Positions 5,366 to 5,437 of a stretch of DNA of 5,437 bases are shown here, piece by piece. The number at the start of each line of letters is the position of its first letter. The first letter of the stretch is position 1. A model generated the notes under the pieces. It did not search any database. It saw nothing but the letters and a program-made list of their open reading frames with translations, and had not been told where the DNA came from. Source of the stretch: an uncultured Butyricicoccus sp. (GTDB lineage: Bacteria; Bacillota; Clostridia; Oscillospirales; Butyricicoccaceae). The stretch spans positions 1 through 5,437 of the forward strand of contig UQVU01000124.1 in NCBI GenBank assembly GCA_900544475.1. The letters are read 5' to 3'. The position numbers and the translations under genes were made by a program.

Positions 5366-5437
5366 TGCGCGTTGAGTTATCTTCCCGGGCCGTCGCCAGC
5401 CAAGTATTGTCACCGTAAATGAGCTTAACTACTGTGT
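5366..5437 (-). rRNA. rrf: 5S ribosomal RNA, 3' portion (5' end beyond the window)
   Basis: Read on the minus strand, the edge sequence begins ACACAGTAGTTAAGCTC, the conserved loop C/helix III region of 5S rRNA. It continues with ATACTTGGCTGG, a helix GGCTG/CGGCC closed by a GCGA tetraloop (5397-5401, 5388-5392, loop 5393-5396), and CCCGGGAAGATA, as in clostridial 5S genes. About 72 nt are present and about 45 nt are missing to the right, against a usual total near 117. The 3' end is placed near 5366 by length and could be off by a few bases. In the usual 16S-23S-5S order, an rRNA operon lies to the right and is read leftwards. Confidence 0.88.

Noticed and set aside
5114..5422. Rightward 102-codon frame running through the hairpins and antisense to the 5S gene
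   Set aside because: It starts inside the small-protein gene and crosses a promoter, two hairpins and rRNA sequence, so it is not a real gene.
5358..5437. Leftward frame open to the right edge that could be the C-terminus of a protein
   Set aside because: The same bases match the conserved 3' half of 5S rRNA, including a GCGA-capped helix, with a terminator straight after; the open frame is incidental.
1..5437. CRISPR arrays, insertion sequences, tRNA genes or a phage/defence island
   Set aside because: No spaced direct-repeat arrays, transposase motifs, tRNA cloverleaf or defence-gene domains were seen; the gene content is ordinary chromosomal.

Overview
The window comes from a GC-rich, Gram-positive bacterium, most likely a spore-forming member of the Clostridia (Oscillospiraceae/Ruminococcaceae-like). 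This is inferred from strong GGAGG-type ribosome binding sites, promoters with TGn-extended -10 boxes, a PdaA-type spore-cortex deacetylase carrying clostridial-style C-terminal repeats, an AgrC/LytTR-type two-component system, and a clostridial-looking 5S rRNA. The species cannot be named from sequence alone.

Layout, left to right. (1) Positions 1-1213, plus strand: the 5'-truncated gene of a glutamate/aspartate-type dicarboxylate/amino acid:cation symporter. It converges on (2) a PdaA-like polysaccharide deacetylase gene on the minus strand (1290-2486), and a hairpin at 1225-1255 can terminate both. The deacetylase has its own promoter (2544-2572), separated from the genes upstream of it by two tandem terminators (2596-2681). 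(3) A minus-strand two-gene operon (4691 down to 2680) encodes a LytTR response regulator and a GHKL sensor histidine kinase, coupled by a 4-nt ATGA overlap. (4) A 171-bp divergent intergenic region holds back-to-back promoters, a direct repeat and overlapping palindromes. (5) A plus-strand gene (4863-5168) encodes a 101-residue single-pass membrane protein whose C-terminus resembles the end of LemA proteins. (6) A gene-free stretch (5169-5365) has a perfect inverted repeat, a near-ideal extended -10 promoter pointing right, and two further hairpins. (7) At the right edge is the 3' part of a minus-strand 5S rRNA gene followed by its terminator, so an rRNA operon probably lies to the right, transcribed leftwards.

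Functionally this looks like an ordinary chromosomal neighbourhood next to an rRNA locus rather than a mobile island. The kinase and regulator form a self-contained signalling pair of the peptide-sensing type, but no peptide precursor or AgrB-like processing gene is visible. The least explained parts are the small membrane protein, the divergent regulatory region it shares with the regulator operon, and the orphan promoter in the gap before the 5S gene.
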